A DNA stretch of 64,000 bases, from contig NZ_JADLQL010000006.1 of assembly GCF_015477805.1 (NCBI RefSeq), forward strand, positions 1 through 64,000. The letters run 5' to 3'. Numbering within the stretch: the first letter of the stretch is position 1; the number at the start of each line of letters is the position of its first letter. Positions 25,001 through 36,500 of this stretch are shown in pieces. A program made the position numbers and the translations under genes. The notes beneath the pieces are model-generated. The model made no database searches. It was given only the letters and a program-made list of their open reading frames with translations, and was not told where the DNA came from. This DNA comes from Nocardia flavorosea (lineage in GTDB: Bacteria; Actinomycetota; Actinomycetes; Mycobacteriales; Mycobacteriaceae).

Positions 25001-27567
25001 TCGAGCACCTGCACGGTCTGATTGCGCAACGGGATGCCGTAGGGGATGCTGCGCCACTGCGGGTCGATATCGCCCACCGGGTGGTGGATGGACCAGATGG
25101 CGGCCTCGGTCGCGCCCCCCAACCCGACCACGCTGAGGTCAGGGTGGTTCGCGCGTATCCGGCCGGGCAGGTCCAGGGGGATCCAGTCACCGGACAGCAG
25201 GACCAGCCGCAACGATTCGGCGCGGGCCCGGGGGGTGGATTCCAGGACGTCCAGCAGCATCTGGAGTTGCCCCGGCACGCTGTTCCAGAGTGTGACCGAA
25301 TGCTGTTGTACCAGTTCCAGCCAGTGCGATGGGTCGGTGGCACGGTTTTGTTCGGGCAGTACCACGGCGCCGCCGGCCGCGAGCACACCGAAGATATCCC
25401 ACACCGACAGGTCGAACGCCAGGCTCGCAACGCCGAGTACCCGATCGCCGGAGGTCAGTGCGAATCGTTCGTTGATGTCGTCGATCGTGTTGGCCGCCGC
25501 CCGATGGGTGACGACCACGCCCTTCGGTTCGCCGGTGGAGCCGGACGTGTAGATGACGTACGCCGGAGTATCCGGATCGCCGCCGGCCTCCGGTACCGTG
25601 TCGGCACCCGGTAACAGATCCACGGCTATCGGCCGTGCGGTTGCCGGCATTTCACCGGCGTCACGCAGCCAGGACTGGGTGAGCACCAGTTCGGCCCCGG
25701 CGCGGTCGATGATCCGTTCCCGGCGTGCCATCGGCTGAGTGATCGCGATCGGCACGTAGGCGGCGCCGGTGACGGAAGTGGCGAGCACGGCCACCACCTG
25801 CTCCGGGCCTTTCTCCATAAGGACGGCCACCCGGTCACCGGGTTGCACACCGGCTTCGCGTAGCGCAGCAGCCGTCGCGGCGACACGGCGGCGCAACTCG
25901 GCGAACCTGACAACGGTGCCGCGGTGGATCACCGCGGGGGCTTCCGGATCTGTCTCGGCCACCTCGAGAATCCGCTCGTGCAGCAGCCGCGGTGCAACAT
26001 CGACGGCGGTGTCGTTGTAGCTGTCGCGGCCATCGCGTTGCGCGGAGGGCAGGTCGACCGGATATTGCTCGGTCCAAACCTCGGGTGCCTCGGCCAGCCG
26101 GGTGACGAGATCCACGAACGCTGCGAATGCCTCGGCGGCGGTGTCGCCGGCCAGTACATCGCGGCGCACGTCCCAGGCGATCATCAGGCCGTCGTCGTAC
26201 GGGGTCACCTGACAGTCCAGCCACACCTGCGGGGTGCGCGTGAGCCCGCGCAGGATCCGGCCGCTGCCCTTCCCGGCACCGGATTCGACGCCACCGAGGG
26301 TGCTGGTGAACACCACCGGCATGAGCACCGGGCTGCCCGCGCGCCGGGTCAGCTCGCTGAGCACCTCCACACCGTCGAACAACCGATGATCGAGATCGGT
26401 GAACAGCTGGGCGCCGGTACCGCGGGCACGGTCGGCGAAAGTGTCGTGCGCGTCGAGGTCGACGCCGAGTAGTTCGACGGAGGTGAAATCGCCGAGCACC
26501 GCACCGATATCGGCGTGCACCGGGAGCCGGCTGAACACCGGCAGGTTCAGGGTGAACTGCCGCTTGCGGCTCCAGCGTCCGATGACTTCGGCGTAAGCGG
26601 CGAGTACCGCGCCGGAGGGGGTGAGATCGTGCGGGGTCGCGTTTCGGGTCAACCCGGAAAGCACGGAACCGGGCAGCCAGTGGTGCAACCGGTCGAAGCC
26701 GGGAGCGGCGAACTCGGCGGTGCCGTCGGACGCTCCGGTGGGCAGCTCCGGTGCGGCGGGCAGGGTCTCGATCCGTTCCTGCCAGTACTGGCGATCCCGC
26801 TGGTAGCCCGATCCGTTGCGCAGCTGCTGTACCCCCAGGATGTAGTCGCGGAAACCGATCGCCGGCGCGGTCGGCAGCGCCGCGTCGTCACCTGCCGCGT
26901 GGACGAGCTCGGCGAGTTCGGCGAGGAGCAGTTGCAGACTCGCGGCGTCGACCACCAGCAATTCCACCAGCAGATGCAGAATGCACGCGGTATCGGTGCG
27001 GGTGAGGCGCAGGGCGAACAACGGCCAGGTGCCGGTGGCGCCGGCCGGGCCCAGCAGGTCGTCTCGTTGCCGGTCGAGCACGGCATCGATCGCGGCGCAG
27101 TCTTCACCCCGGAGGTCGGTCACCGGGATCTCGTAGTGCGGTACGGTCGCCGCGACCCGCTGATATCCGTCGCTGTGCACGGTGGCGCGCAGCATATCGT
27201 GCCGGCGCACGAGCGCGTTCCACGCCTTTTCGGCAGTGTCGGCTTCGGCCCCGTCATAGGAGATTTCGAAGTAGCCGGCGCAGGCCACACCGCCGTACGG
27301 ATAGGTGGAGTCGCGACCGATCAGATATGCCTGCTGTACCGGGGTGAGCGGGAACGGCTCGTGCGCGGCGGCGGAATCCGCGGACACGCTGATCATCGCC
27401 TGATCCCGGGCGAGGTATTCCAGGACGGCGGGCTTGTTCGCCACCAGCTGTTCCCGGTGTTCGGCGGTCAGTACCCCCTGTGGGGCGCGGAACCGCAACT
27501 GTTCACCGTCGGCCCACAGGTGAACTCCTCGCTGCTGTAGATCGGTTACCAGTTCGGGGATGTTCAC
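22078..27567 (-). CDS. NRPS2: docking-Cy-A(MT)-T-TE, PchF-like
   Basis: A 1829-residue synthetase with the domain order and size of PchF. A TubC-type docking helix region is at about 1-57. A Cy domain follows (about 70-500) whose core motif reads ELLVVDAAS, with Glu where Asp is usual. The A domain starts near 525 (YVIYTSGSTGEPKG); its 10-residue specificity code as I align it is DLWNLSLIWK, i.e. Cys. A methyltransferase domain is inserted between A8 and A10 (SAM motif LEVGAGIAGTS at about 1180), as in PchF where it N-methylates. The T-domain serine is in LGGDSLLLS at about 1460. The thioesterase has GYSVGG at about 1607. GTG start overlaps the NRPS1 stop. It would add the last cysteine ring, methylate it and release the chain. 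Confidence 0.95.
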   Translation of the reverse strand: MNIPELVTDLQQRGVHLWADGEQLRFRAPQGVLTAEHREQLVANKPAVLEYLARDQAMISVSADSAAAHEPFPLTPVQQAYLIGRDSTYPYGGVACAGYFEISYDGAEADTAEKAWNALVRRHDMLRATVHSDGYQRVAATVPHYEIPVTDLRGEDCAAIDAVLDRQRDDLLGPAGATGTWPLFALRLTRTDTACILHLLVELLVVDAASLQLLLAELAELVHAAGDDAALPTAPAIGFRDYILGVQQLRNGSGYQRDRQYWQERIETLPAAPELPTGASDGTAEFAAPGFDRLHHWLPGSVLSGLTRNATPHDLTPSGAVLAAYAEVIGRWSRKRQFTLNLPVFSRLPVHADIGAVLGDFTSVELLGVDLDAHDTFADRARGTGAQLFTDLDHRLFDGVEVLSELTRRAGSPVLMPVVFTSTLGGVESGAGKGSGRILRGLTRTPQVWLDCQVTPYDDGLMIAWDVRRDVLAGDTAAEAFAAFVDLVTRLAEAPEVWTEQYPVDLPSAQRDGRDSYNDTAVDVAPRLLHERILEVAETDPEAPAVIHRGTVVRFAELRRRVAATAAALREAGVQPGDRVAVLMEKGPEQVVAVLATSVTGAAYVPIAITQPMARRERIIDRAGAELVLTQSWLRDAGEMPATARPIAVDLLPGADTVPEAGGDPDTPAYVIYTSGSTGEPKGVVVTHRAAANTIDDINERFALTSGDRVLGVASLAFDLSVWDIFGVLAAGGAVVLPEQNRATDPSHWLELVQQHSVTLWNSVPGQLQMLLDVLESTPRARAESLRLVLLSGDWIPLDLPGRIRANHPDLSVVGLGGATEAAIWSIHHPVGDIDPQWRSIPYGIPLRNQTVQVLDSALQECPDLVTGEIYLGGAGLAEGYLGDAELTARRFIRHPRTGARLYRTGDLGRFHPDGRLEFLGREDTQVKIRGHRVELGEVESALRSHPAVADAAVLLDGRGPGTRLLGYAEIATGASGEQAPGAPADDVLATAENAAAAAQQEVDGDSFVALMQAVDEMAMLSIAAQLRGSGLFDDRERSHDLTEIAVATGVSERQHGLLKRWLSALTDGGAVMHDADTGRYRDLIAAGLGAVEAAWKRIDELEEIVGYGSETLAYIRACSSRLDELLRGTLDVRELLFPAGKPGAAHAVYRTNLVARSSHRIVIDTVREIARQSPHTLRMLEVGAGIAGTSTDLIPALAEFEPDYLFTDISEYFLGEARTKFADYPWVRYGRFDINADAQDQGLRPNSADVILCANVLHNSVNADEVLARLRDVLAPGGWLIFLEPTRQHNYALLVSMEFEFFSELTAFTDVRAGTGQAFFTRDQWLRQLDTAGADHIRVLPAEDAPLAASGQGVFVARFKGERRTVTERQLTEHVAALLPGHMVPDELDLLDALPRSANGKLDRAALAERAATTAVAGADGDFVAPADEIEERIAQLWQEMLGVPKVGRDQNFYTLGGDSLLLSQMVGKLRDRVPEVADIEWQELLRDVLRNPTVAALAARRHTAPAPAETAPAQTAVRPLGGRPGHEAGTWVLVHGGTGTLSPYDALLPHLREAHPGALLGLEVTDPAKYLNLPADSVIARQAADYATELLEHDNRFRIIGYSVGGLLAAEIAHTLTESGATVDELTVIGSYQPPAVYDELLTEYVFAQSIGVDPATIGFPADTAAIDTALRTILDRTPDRVPAGAITALNGESAPLAAEFRELASVPHSDRLAALRAAATSGTGPYRSTELAPAEFRRQFEIFAHHLRAMGAHRAEPYFGSVRVLSNSGTATLMGTRTDVESFWPRIALGDLVIEEIPGDHLTSMSATHAAELAARLIAPLSRDRR

Positions 27568-30500
27568 AGAGCACCTTCTTCGAGGTCGATACCGTTTGGC
27601 GGTTGGTTGCGGACGAGTCCGGCGATGGTCGGGGTGGTGAAGAATTCGCGCAGCGTCACGGTGATGCCGAGTTCCCGGCCGAGCCGGCTCACCAGACGCG
27701 TTGCCGACAGCGAATCGCCGCCCACGCCGAAGAAACTTGTGTGCCGGTCAGGCGGCGCGGCACCGAGCGTTTCCGCCCAGACCCGCGCTATCCGGGTCTC
27801 CAGACCGGGATGGATCGGTTCACCGGCTTCGGAAACAGGTGTGCGGATCGCTGTTTCGGCTCGCCGCGCCAGGGTGGCGTGATCCACTTTTCCGTTGGCG
27901 GTGAGCGGTGGGTCGATCAGTGGAACGAGTTCGGGTATCCAGGCGGGAGGAATCCGGTCGGCGAGGAAGTCCGGGAGATTGCCGGGGAGCCGCGTCGGGC
28001 CGGTGCGATCCGCTGCCGCGGGAGGTGCCTCCGGTTCGACGAAGGCGACCAGCCGCGCCTGCGCCCGTTCGCCGACCGCGAGCGCGAACGCCCGCCGCAC
28101 TTCGGGATGAGCGGTGATGGCCTGTTCGATTTCACCGAGTTCCACCCGGTGCCCACGAATCTTCACCTGACGATCGGCACGACCGAGGAATTCCAGGACT
28201 CCATCCGGCCGATAGCGGCCCAGGTCCCCGGTTCGGTACCAGCGAATCCCGTCTTCTTCGAAAAACGAGGCGGCAGTCAGATCGGGCCGCCCCCGATAAC
28301 CCCGCGCGACCCCGGCACCACCGATCAACAATTCCCCAGGCACCCGATCCGGACGATCCCGGCCGTACTCATCGACAACCCGGAACTGCTGATTACGCAA
28401 TGGACGACCGTAGGGAATCGAAGTCCACTCCGGGTCCACATTGCCGACCTCGAAGAAGTTCGACCAGATCGCCGCTTCGGTGGCACCTCCCAGGGCGATG
28501 AATCGGCAATCCTCGGACAGGGCCGCGAGACGGCCGGGTAGATCCAGGCCCACCCAGTCCCCAGAACTCAGGGCCAGCCGTAGCGACGGGAGCGGGACGG
28601 CTCGGGAGTCGGCCACCGTGAGCAGCATGTCCAGCATGGCCGGAACCGTATTCCACACGGTCACACTGTGTTCGCGTATCAGCGCGAGCCACCGGCCCGG
28701 GTCACGCCTGTCCTCGTCCGGAACGAGCACCGCGCTGCCACCGGCACCCAGTACACCGAACAGATCGAACACCGACAGATCGAAATCGACGGCCGCGAGC
28801 GCCAGCACGCGGTCCCGGGCGCCGAGATCGTATCGGTCCCGGAGGTCTTCGAGAGTGTTCACGGCGCTGCCGTGCTCGATCTCTACTCCCTTCGGAACTC
28901 CCGTGGAGCCCGAGGTGAAGATGACATACGCGAGGTCGGTACGGCTTCCCCGGTACACGGGCGCCGGTTCGTGATACCGCGCGTCCGCGAGCGCCACCAC
29001 CGGCGCCCGCTCGGCGACAGGTGCGCAAGCTCGAGCGACATCATCACCGGTGACACCACTCTGATCGGGCTGATCGGCAAGGGCACCGCTCGGGGAACCA
29101 CACCCCGCGCCACCACCGGAACCGGCCACCTGCACAGCACCACCCCGGTCCACCGCACCGGCGCCGTCGACTACCCCACCGGCAGCCATGAACTCGGCGG
29201 CTCCATCGGGGCCGATGCCACCGGGGCCGCCCGGACGGCGACGCACAGCAACGCCGGCAGCTCCGCGGAGGTCGCCGCCACCCGCAGCCGCAGCGAACCG
29301 GCCGATGTCATCGGTGAGTACCGCCACAACACCCGCCTGCTCCAAAATCGCCGCCCGACGCTGCACCGGCTGATCGACAGCAACCGGCACATACGCCGCC
29401 CCCACCGCCAGCACCCCATACAACGCCGCCACCTGCCCCACACCCCGCACCGCGCACACCGCCACCACATCACCCGGCCGAACACCACGCGCGGCCAGCA
29501 ACGCCGCGACCCGGCGACTACCCTCGGCCAACTCACCGAACGACACCGGCACACCCCCGTCGACAAGCGCCGTACGACCGGGATCGACAGCCGCGATATC
29601 GAACATTCCCGTATGCAACAGGCTGCCCGGCTCAGGCGCGTTGCCGCTCGAGGTGGGGTGTTCGGAATCGGTCTCGTGCCCCGGACGCGGCCAGGCGGTG
29701 TCGTTGACGGAGTCGCGGGTTGCGCGTTGCCGAGGTGGAAGCGCGGGCAGTGCCATGTCGAGGGGTTGTTCCCAGTCCAGCTCCCCCAGCCCGGCCAGCA
29801 GCCGGTGATAGGCCGTCAGCATCTCCTCGACCAGGCCGTCGGGGAACAACTCGTCCACCGAATCCCAGCTCAGCAGCAAACCCTCCGGCAGTTCGATGAC
29901 CTGATGGTCGAGCCACACCTGCGGCGTCTGCGTCCGCGTGTAATCCGGCCAACGCACCGAGCCGGCCAGCTCGTCGTCGACACCGAGCATGGAGGTGAAC
30001 ACGACGGGGACCGGTTCGGCGGGCACCGCACTCTCGCGGGCGAGCTCCCGCAGTACGCGCACCGCGGACACCTGCTGGTGGTCCAGGTCGCTCCACAACT
30101 GTTCTTGCAACCGCCGCACCCGAGCGAGCCAGGTCTCCTTCTCGACGGGATGATCCGCGACCAGCAGCAGCGAACTGAAATCGCCGACCACCCGCATGAT
30201 GTCGGGGTGCACATCCCGGCGATCGAACCGAGTCAGTGTCACCGTCAATTCACGCTGAGCACTCCAGTTCCCCAGAATCCAGGTGTAGCAAGCCAACAGC
30301 ACCACACTCGGCGTAACACCGAACCCCCGGGCGCGCGAGACGATCCCGTGCCAGACCGCGGGATCGAGGCGGCGTTCCCGGCGGACGAACCGGGGCCGCT
30401 GCACCGTCGCAGGCAACACCCGCAACGGCAACTGCGGACCCGGCGGCAACTCCGGCAACCGCGACCGCCAATACGACAACGCCGCCCGCACCTCGGCCTC

Positions 30501-33500
30501 CGACGGCGCACAGTTCGTCACGTAGTCGCGGAATTCGATGGTCAGAGGCGCCAACTCGAGCCCCGGGTCGCGATACCACCGGGTCCATTCGGAGATGAGC
30601 ACCAGAGCGCTGAGCCCGTCGACGACCAAGCTGTCGAAGACCACGCAGACTCGGGCCTTCGCACCAGCGTGCAGAACCCGGATATCGAACAGTGGCCAGG
30701 TGCCGGCATCCAGGGCCCCACCCGCCATCACTTCCCGTAACGCGGCGGCCGCGCCCGGGAAATCCCCATCGGCCTCGACCACTGCGATCCGGTACTCCGG
30801 TATTTCGGGCAGCACGCGCTGCCTACCGTCTGCGCCGATCACCGCACGCAACATCGGATGCCGCTCGATCACCCGGTTCCAGGAACGCGCCAGCCGTCCG
30901 ACATCGAGACCGGGCAGGTCGTATTCGAAATACAGCTGCGCCCCGATACCGCCGAGATCGAAATCGTCCGAGCGGCCCAGCCAGTAGGCCGCCTGGATAT
31001 CGGTCGTGCCGAATGGATCCAGCCGGTGCGCGCTATCGGATGTCAGGACCGGAGCCACCGATACGGTGCGTAGTTGCTCTCCCGGCACGGCGGCGTCGGC
31101 CTCGGTATGGAGGTGACCGAGTCCGGCGATTGTCGGATCGGTGAAGAACTCGCGCAGCCTCACCGTGATGCCGAGATTCTGGGAAAGCCGGCTCACCAAC
31201 CGCGTCGCCGACAGCGAATCACCGCCCGCGGCGAAGAAATTTGTGTTCCGGCCGGGGAGTTCGCCACCGAGCACTTCCTGCCAGATCCGGCCGATCCGGG
31301 TTTCCGGCCCCGGATGGAGCGGCTCCGCCCGCTCGGCTCCGGCCGTACCGGCGGTGGCTGCTTCGGCACGCCGGACCAGGGCTGCGTGGTCGATTTTCCC
31401 GTTGCCGGTCAGCGGCGGGTTCGGTAGCGCGATCAGCTCGGGAGCCCACCCGGCGGGAACCCGGTCGGCCAGGAAGGTCGTCAGATCGCCGGGCAGCCCG
31501 GGTTCGACGAAGGCGACCAGCCGCGCCTGCGCCCGTTCGCCGACCGCGAGCGCGAACGCCCGCCGCACTTCGGGATGAGCGGTGATGGCCTGTTCGATCT
31601 CACCGAGTTCCACCCGATACCCACGAATCTTCACCTGACGATCGGCACGACCCAGGAACTCCAGGACCCCATCCGGCCGATAGCGGCCCAAGTCCCCGGT
31701 CCGGTACCAGCGAATCCCGTCTTCTTCGAAAAACGAGGCAGCAGTCAGATCCGGACGGCCCCGATAACCCCGCGCGACCCCGGCACCACCGATCAACAAC
31801 TCGCCAGGCACCCGATCCGGACGATCCCGGCCGTACTCATCGACAACCCGGAACCGCTGATTACGCAACGGACGACCGTAAGGAATCGAAGACCACTTCG
31901 GGTCCACATTGCCGACCTCGAAGAAATTCGACCAGATCGCCGCTTCCGTGGCACCACCCAGCGCAACCAGACGGCACGGCTCGGCCAGGGCCGCGAGACG
32001 GCCGGGTAGATCCAGCCCCACCCAGTCCCCGGACACCAGCGCCAGCCGCAGCGTCGACGACAGCCCCGGCCCGGACTCGGCCACCGTGAGCAGCATGTCC
32101 AGCATGGCCGGAACCGTGTTCCACACGGTCACACCGTGTTCGCACACCAGCGCCAGCCACCGGCCCGGGTCACGCCGATCCGCATCGGCAACGAGAACAG
32201 CGCTGCCACCGGCACCCAGTACACCGAAAAGATCGAACACCGACAGATCGAAATCGACGGCCGCCACCGCAAGTACCCGGTCCTGGGCACCGAGCCGGTA
32301 GCGTTCCTGCAAGTCGGCGAGGGTGTTCACGGCTTGCCCGTGCTCGATCTCGACTCCCTTCGGAACACCGGTCGAACCCGAGGTGAAGATCACGTACGCG
32401 AGGTCGGTACCGCTTCCCCGGTATACCGGCGCAGGCTCGTGATACCGCGCGTCCGCGAGCGCCACCACCGGCGCCCGCTCGGCGACAGGTGCGCAATATC
32501 GAACGACACCATTACCGGTGACACCACTCTGATCGGGCTGATCGGCAAGGGCACCGGCATCCGTGAACTCGGCGTCACCATCGAGGCCGATGGAGTCGGT
32601 GCCATCGGAGCCGTCCGGGCGGCGACGCACAGCAACGCCGGCAGCTCCGCGGAGGTCGCCGCCACCCGCAGCCGCAGCGAACCGGCCGATGTCATCGGTG
32701 AGTACCGCCACAACACCCGCCTGCTCCAAAATCGCCGCCCGACGCTGCACCGGCTGATCGACAGCAACCGGCACATACGCCGCCCCCACCGCCAGCACCC
32801 CATACAACGCCGCCACCTGCCCCACACCCCGCACCGCGCACACCGCCACCACATCACCCGGCCGAACACCACGCGCGGCCAGCAACGCCGCGACCCGGCG
32901 ACTACCCTCGGCCAACTCACCGAACGACACCGGCACACCCCCGTCGACAAGCGCCGTACGACCGGGGTCTTCCGCGGCCACATCGAACATCGCCGTATGC
33001 AACAGCCGGTTGTTCGCAGGATCGAGAGCATCGAACGGGCCCGGCCAGGTTGTGCTGTTCACCAGGTCGCGGACCACCTGCTGATGCGGCGGTAGCGTCG
33101 GCGATGCGGTACCGAGAGGCTGCTCCCAGTCCATTTCCGCGAGCCCGGCCAGTAGCCGGTGATAGGCCGTCAGCATCTCGTCCACGAGCCCGTCGGGGAA
33201 CAACTCGTCCACCGAATCCCAGCTCAGCAGCAAACCTTCCGGCAGTTCGATGACCTGATGGTCGAGCCACACCTGCGGCGTCTGGGTCCGCGTGTAGTCC
33301 GGCCACCGCACCGACCGCGCCAGCTCGTCGTCGACACCCAGCATCGAGGTGAACACCACCGGTACCGGTTCCGTGGGCGCTTCGCTGTTCCGAGCCAGTT
33401 CTCGCAGCACCCGGACCGCGGACACCTGCTGATGGTCCAGGTCGCTCCACAACTGCTCCTGCAACCGCCGCATCCGGCCCAGCCAGCTCTCCCGCTCGAC

Positions 33501-36500
33501 CGGACGATCCGCCACCAGCAGCAGCGAACTGAAATCGCCGACCACCCGCATGATGTCGGGGTGCACATCCCGGCGATCGAACCGAGTCAGTGTCACCGTC
33601 AGATCGCGCTGAGCACTCCAGTTCCCCAGAATCCAGGTGTAGCAAGCCAACAGCACCACACTCGGCGTAACACCGAACCCCCGGGCACGCACGGCGATCC
33701 GGCTCCAGACGTCCGCGTCCAAGCAGACCTCCCGGCGGACGAACCGGGGCCGCTGCACCGTCGCAGGCGACACCCGCAACGGCAACTGCGGACCCGGCGG
33801 CAACTCCGGCAACCGCGACCGCCAATACGACAACGCCGCCCGCACCTCGGCCTCCGAGGGCGCACAGCTGCGCACGTAGTCGCGGAAGTCCAGACCGAGT
33901 TCGGGCAAGACGGCATCCGGCTCCGCGTACAGCCGCGTCCACTCGGAAAGCAGCACCATCACGCTCAGGCCGTCAGCGATCAAGGTGTCGAAAGCGGCGC
34001 AGACCCGGGTGTCCGCGCCATCGCGCACAACCCGGATATCGAACAACGGCCAGCGGCCGGCGTCGGCGAGGCTGTCCGCCATTTCGTCACGAACGGCTGC
34101 CACAGCTGCCTCGACCACCGGTATCCGATAGGTGGATACTTCGTCGAGAACCCGCTGAGCGCCGTCCGCGGTGATCACAGCACGCAGCATGGAATGCCGG
34201 TCGATCACCCGATTCCAAGCCGATTCCAGCCGGGCCGCATCGATACCGGGCCAATCGTATTCGATGTACAACTGCGCGCCGATCCCGCCGAGGTCGAAAT
34301 CGTCCGACCGGCCCAGCCAGTACGCGACCTGGATATCGGTCAGCGGGAACGGCTCGTTGCGATGTGCGGGTTCGGGAACGATCTCGGGGCTCGCGGTGGC
34401 GGTGCCGGTGGTCAGGGTCGCGGCGAATGCCGCAAGGGTGCGCGTGGTGAACAGATGCGCCAGATCGGCGCCCGCCACCCCCTCGGCGAGCAGTCGCCGG
34501 ATCAGGCGGGTGGCCAGCAGGCTGTCACCGCCGAGCGCGAAGAAATCGTCGTCGCGGCGGATCTCGCCGATGTCGAGAACCGCGGCCCAGGCATCGGCCA
34601 CGATTCGTTCCAGACGGCCGCGGGGCGCGGCGGATTCGGTCCCGCGGTGGCTCGCGACCGCGGCGAGGGTGGTGTGCACGGCGGCACGGTCGATCTTGCC
34701 GTTGCGCGTGATGGGGAGTTCCGCGCTCCGGACGAACACACGGGGCACCATGTATCCGGGGAGCCGCTTGCCCAGCCACAACCGCAGCGCCTCGTCGGTG
34801 AGATCGGCAGAGCCACTGCCAGTGGCGGCGATGACGGCACCGAGCGATCTGGTCGGCTTTTCCAGCACGGCGGCGGCCGCGGCGGTGATCCCGGGATGTT
34901 CGGCCAGTACGGCCTCGATCTCGCCCAGTTCGATCCGATGGCCGCGGATCTTCACTTGATGGTCGGTACGGCCGAGGAATTCCAGTGTTCCGTCGGACCG
35001 GTAGCGCACCAGGTCGCCGGTCCGATACCACCGGATTCCGTCGTGCTCGACGAACCTTTCGGCGGTGCGCTCGGGGTCGCCCCGATAGCCGTGCGCCAAC
35101 CCCAGCCCGGTAACCCACAACTCCCCGGCCGCCCAGTCCGGGCAGTCCCGGCCGTGCCGGTCTACCACACGGCACCCGGCGTGCGGGAGCGGTACCCCGT
35201 ACGGCACGCTCGACCAGCCGGGATCGACGGTATCGACCTCGCAGACGGTGGCATGAACGGCGGCCTCTGTCATACCACCGAGTCCGGCGAACCGGCAGCC
35301 GGGAACCACGCGGCGCAACCGGCCCGGCAGGTCCACGGTGACCCGGTCGCCACCGAGCATCACCAGCCGCAGTGCACTACCCAGTCCCGAATCGGACGCG
35401 GCGGTCAACAGCATGTCCAGCAGCGCCGGTACTGCACTGACGACCGTCACGTCCCATCGACGGATCAGGTCGGCCCAGGCGGCGGCATCACGGCGCTGGG
35501 CTTCCTCGATCACGACCACCGAACCGCCGAATGCCAGGAATGCGAACAGGTCGTATGCGGAGAGGTCGAAGTCCAACGCGGACAGGGCAATGGTGCGATC
35601 GTCCGCGCCGATGCCGAACCGGCCGTTGACCGCGTCGACGGTGGCGGCGACGGCCCGGTGCGGAATCTCGACACCTTTGGGTGTGCCGGTGGAGCCGGAG
35701 GTGAAGATGACGTACATGACATCCTCGGGGTCGACCTCGACGATCCGCGGCAGCGGGTCGGCGGCACCGGCCTGCTCCGGATGGACCGGTTCGATATCGG
35801 CGGGCCACGAGCCGGCGGTCACGGTGTCGCGGTCGGTGATGACCAGCCGTGCGCCCGCCCTGCGGTAGACCTGCGTGCGCCGCGCCGGCGGCAGATCGAT
35901 GCCCGAGGGCACGTAGGTCGCCCCGGCGGCGAGCACACCCAGCGCCGCCACGATCTGATCGACCCCCTTGGGCAAGGTGATGGCCACACTGTCACCACGA
36001 CCGATCCCTTTGTCCCGCAACAGTCGCGCCATGCGCCGTGCCCGTGTGGAGAGTTCGCCGTACGCGATCGTGGTGCCGCCGGCGATCAGGGCCGTGCGGT
36101 CCGGTTCGGTGGCCGCCCGGTCGAAGAAACGCCGGTGCAGCGGTAGGGCCGGCGCGAGGGCGATCTCGCTGTGGCGGTGGGCGGTGACCGGCCACGGTGA
36201 CGGGCGGTCCCATGCCCCGGGGTCGTCCAGTAAGAGCTCGACGAACCGCACATAGGCGTCGAACATGGTGTCCAGCAGCCCGGCCGGGAACAGCGATACG
36301 CGGGCATCCCAGTTGAGCAGGATGCCGCCGTCGAATTCGGTCACCTGGGCGTCCAGCCAGACCTGCGGCCCTTGGGAGATCGTCCACACCGGGTCGCCCA
36401 GGCATTTCCGGACCTCGGGTGCGTACAACTCCCCCAGGCTCAGTGCGCTGGTGTACACCACGGGCGCGAGGACTCTTTCCCCATCACCGGCTCTGCTCAG

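Noticed and set aside
27568..28541. Plus-strand frames rich in His, Gln and Arg antisense to NRPS
   Set aside because: Shadows of the NRPS coding strand.
33159..36146. 995-codon open frame on the plus strand antisense to NRPS1
   Set aside because: His/Gln/Arg/Pro-rich composition of an antisense shadow; the NRPS domains on the minus strand are unambiguous.
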